This document shows positions 60,305-64,000 of a stretch of DNA of 64,000 nucleotides, in pieces. This stretch comes from Asticcacaulis sp. AC460. Its GTDB lineage: Bacteria; Pseudomonadota; Alphaproteobacteria; Caulobacterales; Caulobacteraceae. The notes beneath the pieces were generated by a model. That model worked only from the letters and a program-made list of their open reading frames with translations. It had not been told where the DNA came from and made no database searches. A program made the translations under genes and the position numbers. The DNA is taken from the NCBI RefSeq assembly GCF_000495795.1, contig NZ_AWGD01000021.1, forward strand, positions 186,001-250,000. Reading direction: 5' to 3'. The first letter of the stretch is position 1, and every line of letters starts with the position of its first letter.

Positions 60305-60886
60305 TTACGCGGCTTGGTCTAGCGCTGCCGGCTCGGGCCAGCCGATACGGCCGGCCAGCAGGTCGGCCGTTGTCAGGCCGGCGCGTGCATTGTCTATATA
60401 GTCAGTCAGGGCGCCGGCTTTAAGGCGTCCGGCTTCGGAGACCTCTTCGTCGTCGCCGGCATAGATGGTGCGCGCGGCGTAGTCGCCCCTCGCCTCCCCA
60501 TCGGCGCCTTCGCGCCACATCTCATCCCACTTGGCCAGGCGGGTATAGACCACCTGGCCGATCGTCTTCATCTTCTTGGGTACGGTCAGGTCGCCCGTGC
60601 CCTGTTCGCGCAGGGTGTCGTCCAGCGCCAGCAGGAAGGCATCGAACAGGGCCTGGGCGGTGTCATCCGCCTGTTCGGTCTTTTCGGATTTCAGCCGTGT
60701 TACAACCATGACCACGTGAAGGGTCAAAAGTTCGAACCGGGCGCCGATTTCATCGGCCACGCCATAGTCCAGATAGAAGCGCGGCAGGCGCGCCTGGGAG
60801 ACGCAGGCGGCGTACAGCCGGTCGCCGGTCGCCTTGACGGGACGGGGTTTGAACAAGCCGGTGAATACGTCGAGGAAGCTGGCCAT
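60305..60886 (-). CDS. Ubiquinol-cytochrome c chaperone (CBP3/UQCC1-like)
   Basis: 193 residues with a GGAGG site. The LYAACVSQARLPRFYLDYGV start and RFELLTLHVVMVVTRLKSE segment match the alphaproteobacterial CBP3/UQCC1 family that helps assemble cytochrome b of the bc1 complex. 12 bases before DUF177, convergent layout with bamE upstream. Confidence 0.9.
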   Translation of the reverse strand: MASFLDVFTGLFKPRPVKATGDRLYAACVSQARLPRFYLDYGVADEIGARFELLTLHVVMVVTRLKSEKTEQADDTAQALFDAFLLALDDTLREQGTGDLTVPKKMKTIGQVVYTRLAKWDEMWREGADGEARGDYAARTIYAGDDEEVSEAGRLKAGALTDYIDNARAGLTTADLLAGRIGWPEPAALDQAA

Positions 60887-61029
60887 CTTACCCTCCGCGA
60901 ACGTCGCCGGACGGCCACGATCGTGGTAAAAAAATTACTGGTCTTTCGCCTTCATTAGGCCTTATGCTTGCCGTAAGCCGTATTTTCCGATAGGTCAAAT
61001 ACCGTTTTTACTTGTCTCACAGGATATCC

Positions 61030-61524
61030 ATGCGCCTGCCTTCCTTCAAGACCGTAGCCCTGCTGAGCGCCGCCACCGGCCTGATGGTCCTGGCTTCGGC
61101 CTGCGCGCCGACCGTGACTCACAATGGTTACCTGGCCTATGACGCCTTGCCGTCGCGGGATATTGCTGTCGGCGATACCAAGGCGACCGTTCTGGACAAG
61201 CTGGGGGATCCGTCGCAGACCTCGACCTACAAGCCGACGGAATGGTACTATATCGACCAGACGTCGCAGCGCATGACCTACAAGCAGGCCAAGGTCACAC
61301 AGCGCAATGTGACGGTGATCAATTTCGACCCGACGGGCCAGACGGTGACCGAGGTCAAGACGCTTTTACTGGCCGATGGCCGCGAGCTGACGCCGAACCA
61401 GAACAAGACCCCGACCCGTGGTCGCGCCCTGACAGCGCTGGAGCAGGTTCTGGGTACGGTCGGCCAGCAGCGCATCGACAACAGCAGCGACACCAACCCC
61501 GGCGGCCGCCGCCGCCGCGAGTAG
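61030..61524 (+). CDS. bamE: Outer-membrane protein assembly factor BamE/SmpA family lipoprotein
   Basis: 164 residues. Signal with lipobox LASAC (Cys acylated), then a BamE fold with DIAVGDTKATVLDKLGDPSQ. Part of the BAM complex inserting outer-membrane barrels. The ATG at 61030 follows AGGAT; a TTG at 61012 is possible. A Pro/Arg-rich tail ends the protein. Confidence 0.9.
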   Translation: MRLPSFKTVALLSAATGLMVLASACAPTVTHNGYLAYDALPSRDIAVGDTKATVLDKLGDPSQTSTYKPTEWYYIDQTSQRMTYKQAKVTQRNVTVINFDPTGQTVTEVKTLLLADGRELTPNQNKTPTRGRALTALEQVLGTVGQQRIDNSSDTNPGGRRRRE

Positions 61525-61547
61525 GTGTTGCGATCTTTTTGAGTTTC

Positions 61548-61576
61548 AGGAGCCTCCGGTTGTTGCCGGAGGCTTT
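61548..61576 (+). terminator. Terminator after bamE
   Basis: AGCCTCCGG and CCGGAGGCT pair across a short loop and are followed by TTTTT on the plus strand, 24 bases after the bamE stop. Confidence 0.9.
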
Positions 61577-61609
61577 TTTGATTGGGAGCCCCGAGACGGT
61601 CCAGCCCGC

Positions 61610-62036
61610 CTTGCAAGAGGAACACGGAAAACACAGAAGGCCGCTGCGCGGCGACACGGAAGTCACGGAATTCCGGTTGATCCCTCTCCTGCGCGCAGCG
61701 CCTTAATATAAGCTCCGCCTGCGTCAGAAGGTCCGCGATAACGCTGTCCATCTGGCTATTCTGGCTTATCTGTGGACCACCTCACAGACGTCGCCACCGG
61801 TCCGAACGTTGGCAGAATTGACCGCCATCGACATGGCGGAACCTACGCAAAGGGTTGTCCACAGATAAGCCAGAGAAGCCAGATGGAGGGTGTCTATGTA
61901 CGCCACAGGCGCATTCTGCAGACATCAGAAGGGGCTTCGCGCGGGAGATTGAACGCCCGGAATTCCGTGACTTCCGTGCCGCCGCGCAGCGGCCTTCGGT
62001 GTTTTCCGTGTTCCCCTTGCGCTGTTTCAGAACGAA
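61610..62036. repeat. Long imperfect inverted repeat (family D) between bamE and hppA
   Basis: Left arm GAACACGGAAAACACAGAAG, CACGGAAGTCACGGAATTCC and CATCTGGCTATTCTGGCTTA (61613-61790). Right arm is its reverse complement in the same order (61845-62035), with TTGTCCACAGATAAGCCAGA and GGAATTCCGTGACTTCCGTG. Together about 425 bases could fold into one large hairpin. No gene inside. Confidence 0.75.
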
Positions 62037-62077
62037 CAAAAAAGCCCCCGCCGTTGCCGGCAGGGGCTTCAAAGTCA
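62037..62077 (-). terminator. Terminator after hppA
   Basis: On the minus strand GCCCCTGCCGGCAACGGCGG GGGC forms a stem followed by TTTTTT, 13 bases past the hppA stop. Confidence 0.88.
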
Positions 62078-62089
62078 GATCAACGGGGC

Positions 62090-64000
62090 TTAGTGGCCAG
62101 CCAGGACCGCCAGCATCAGCAGAGCGACGATGTTGGTGATCTTGATCATCGGGTTGACGGCCGGGCCGGCCGTATCCTTGTAAGGATCGCCGACCGTGTC
62201 GCCGGTCACCGAGGCCTTGTGGGCGTCGGAACCCTTCAGGTGCTTCACGCCGTCCTTGTCGATGAAACCGTCTTCGAAGGACTTCTTGGCGTTGTCCCAG
62301 GCGCCGCCGCCCGAGGTCATCGAGATAGCGACGAAGATGCCCGTGACGATCACGCCCAGCAGCATGGCGCCGACGGCTTCGAAGGCCGGGACCGCGCCGC
62401 CGAGGTAATAGACAACGGCGAACAGAACGACCGGCGACAGAACCGGCAGCAGCGACGGGATGATCATTTCCCGGATCGCGGCCTTGGTCAGCATGTCGAC
62501 CGCGCGGCCATAGTTCGGCTTGGACGTGCCGGCCATGATGCCCGGATCCTCACGGAACTGACGGCGGACTTCCTCGACCACGGCCTGAGCCGCGGTGCCG
62601 ACGGCGGTCATGCCCATGCCGCCAAACAGGTACGGCAGCAGGCCGCCGATCAGCAGGCCGACGACGACCCACGGCGACGACAGCGAGAAGGTCAGGTTTT
62701 CCATGCCGACGAAGATGCCGGTGGTGGCGGTTTCGGCGAAGTGCTGCAGGTCGGAGGTATAGGCGGCGAACAGCACCAGGGCACCCAGACCGGCCGAACC
62801 GATGGCATAGCCCTTGGTGACTGCCTTGGTGGTGTTGCCGACAGCGTCCAGGGCATCGGTCGTGTGACGGACGTCGCTGGGCAGGCCGGCCATTTCGGCG
62901 ATGCCGCCGGCGTTGTCAGTGACCGGGCCAAAGGCGTCCAGGGCGACGATCATACCGGCCAGGGCCAGCATGGTGGTGGTCGCGATGGCGATGCCAAAGA
63001 GGCCGGCCAGCAGGTAGCAGGAGATGATGCCGGCGCAGATGACCAGAGCCGGGATGGCGGTGGATTCCATCGAAACGGCCAGGCCCTGGATGACGTTGGT
63101 GCCGTGGCCGGTCACCGACGCCTGGGCGATCGAGACGACCGGGCGCTTGCCGGTGCCGGTGTAGTATTCGGTCACGACGATGAAGGCGGCGGTGACGGCC
63201 AGGCCGACGATACCGCACCAGAACAGGGTCATGCCGGTGAAGGCATGCGGCGCACCATCATAGGTGATGACCGTATCGACGCCGACGAAGAAGTGGATGA
63301 CGGCATACAGGGCGGCAACCGACAGGACGCCGGTGGCGATCAGGCCCTTGTAGAGCGCGCCCATGATGTCGTTGCTCTTGCCCAGCGACACGAAGAAGGT
63401 GCCGATGATGGACGTGAAGATACAGACGCCGCCGATGGCCAGGGGCAGCATCAGCATCATGTTCAGAAGCGTGGGATTGTCACCGAAGAAGATGGTGGCC
63501 AGGACCATGGTCGCAACCGTGGTCACGGCGTAGGTTTCGAACAGGTCGGCGGCCATGCCGGCGCAGTCACCGACATTGTCACCCACGTTGTCGGCGATGG
63601 TCGCCGGGTTGCGGGGATCGTCTTCCGGGATACCGGCTTCGACCTTGCCGACCATGTCACCGCCGACGTCGGCGCCCTTGGTGAAGATACCGCCGCCCAG
63701 ACGGGCGAAGATCGAGATCAACGAAGCGCCGAAGCCCAAGGCGACCAGGGCGTTGATGACGTCGCGGTCGGTGGGCGCCAGGCCCAGGGCCACGGTCAGG
63801 ACGGCATAATATCCCGCCACGCCCAGCAGCGCGCCGCCGGCCACGAACAGGCCGGTCACCGCGCCGGCCGAAAAGGCCATGTTCAGGCCCTTGGCCAGGC
63901 TTTCCGAAGCCGCCTGAGCCGTACGGACGTTGGCGCGGACCGAGATCAGCATGCCGGCATAACCGGCGGCGCCCGACAGGATGGCGCCGACCGCGAAACC
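62090..64000 (-). CDS. hppA: Proton-translocating inorganic pyrophosphatase, C-terminal 636 residues
   Basis: Frame stays open to the right edge, so the N-terminus lies outside. Membrane pyrophosphatase core: [20 protein letters not shown] and [20 protein letters not shown] carry the Mg-pyrophosphate ligands; [17 protein letters not shown] follows. [18 protein letters not shown] has Lys where potassium-dependent pumps have Ala, marking the potassium-independent H+-pump type. About 15 membrane helices expected. It pumps protons using PPi made in biosynthesis. Confidence 0.95.
   Translation of the reverse strand, partial: GFAVGAILSGAAGYAGMLISVRANVRTAQAASESLAKGLNMAFSAGAVTGLFVAGGALLGVAGYYAVLTVALGLAPTDRDVINALVALGFGASLISIFARLGGGIFTKGADVGGDMVGKVEAGIPEDDPRNPATIADNVGDNVGDCAGMAADLFETYAVTTVATMVLATIFFGDNPTLLNMMLMLPLAIGGVCIFTSIIGTFFVSLGKSNDIMGALYKGLIATGVLSVAALYAVIHFFVGVDTVITYDGAPHAFTGMTLFWCGIVGLAVTAAFIVVTEYYTGTGKRPVVSIAQASVTGHGTNVIQGLAVSMESTAIPALVICAGIISCYLLAGLFGIAIATTTMLALAGMIVALDAFGPVTDNAGGIAEMAGLPSDVRHTTDALDAVGNTTKAVTKGYAIGSAGLGALVLFAAYTSDLQHFAETATTGIFVGMENLTFSLSSPWVVVGLLIGGLLPYLFGGMGMTAVGTAAQAVVEEVRRQFREDPGIMAGTSKPNYGRAVDMLTKAAIREMIIPSLLPVLSPVVLFAVVYYLGGAVPAFEAVGAMLLGVIVTGIFVAISMTSGGGAWDNAKKSFEDGFIDKDGVKHLKGSDAHKASVTGDTVGDPYKDTAGPAVNPMIKITNIVALLMLAVLAGH

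Noticed and set aside
61610-62036. Small genes within the family D palindrome (for example a minus-strand frame at 61782-62072)
   Set aside because: The frames follow the repeat sequence and have no ribosome site or family match.

Overview
The window is GC-rich chromosomal DNA of an alphaproteobacterium, most likely a Caulobacterales member (an Asticcacaulis- or Brevundimonas-like organism). This is inferred from gene orders (rpsB-tsf-pyrH-frr-uppS-cdsA-dxr; proS-lolC-lolD; rplM-rpsI-argC; bamE beside the cytochrome-bc1 chaperone, DUF177, plsX, fabH, ihfA and a MerR gene) and from the TonB-receptor-centred glycan locus. The genus is not proven.

Layout: 0-5.1 kb is the translation/isoprenoid/envelope housekeeping operon (minus strand). 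5.5-9.0 kb is dnaE. 9.6-38.4 kb is a large accessory locus for glycan breakdown: a GlcNAc kinase-cutC-GntR operon, a second GntR regulator, a plus-strand operon (GH29 fucosidase, GH85 endo-beta-N-acetylglucosaminidase, flavin-dependent halogenase), and a long minus-strand series (TonB receptor, GH29, GH20, GH2, GH3, GH35, GH125, GH92, aspartylglucosaminidase). 38.9-42.3 kb, divergent from the receptor, holds a TPR-sulfotransferase, a second sulfotransferase-like protein, an Asp/Asn beta-hydroxylase-like protein and a short SecB-like chaperone. 42.4-45.8 kb is lolD-lolC-proS. 46-48.9 kb carries small DUF genes, argC and rpsI-rplM. 49.1-55 kb carries a PhoX-like protein, heme A synthase and small membrane or secreted proteins. 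55.3-64 kb carries a TPR protein, tRNA-Pro, a MerR regulator, ihfA, fabH, plsX, DUF177, a bc1 chaperone, bamE and most of a proton-pumping pyrophosphatase.

The glycan locus reads as an almost complete kit for taking apart plant-type complex N-glycans. The receptor would import the glycan or glycopeptide. GH35 plus a fucosidase would remove a Lewis-a-type cap, and GH20 antennal GlcNAc. GH92 and GH125 would remove alpha-mannose, GH3 the beta-1,2-xylose, GH2 the core beta-mannose, and a fucosidase the core fucose. GH85 would cut the chitobiose, the asparaginase would cut GlcNAc-Asn, and the kinase would activate free GlcNAc. The family assignments come from visible motifs; the linkages are inferred by analogy with the Xanthomonas campestris N-glycan (nix) cluster. 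No inner-membrane sugar transporter, nagA or nagB lies in the window.

Intergenic spaces carry several dispersed repeat families. One copy lies inside the translated 5' end of the GH3 gene. Shared palindromes upstream of the two glycan operons are candidate operators.
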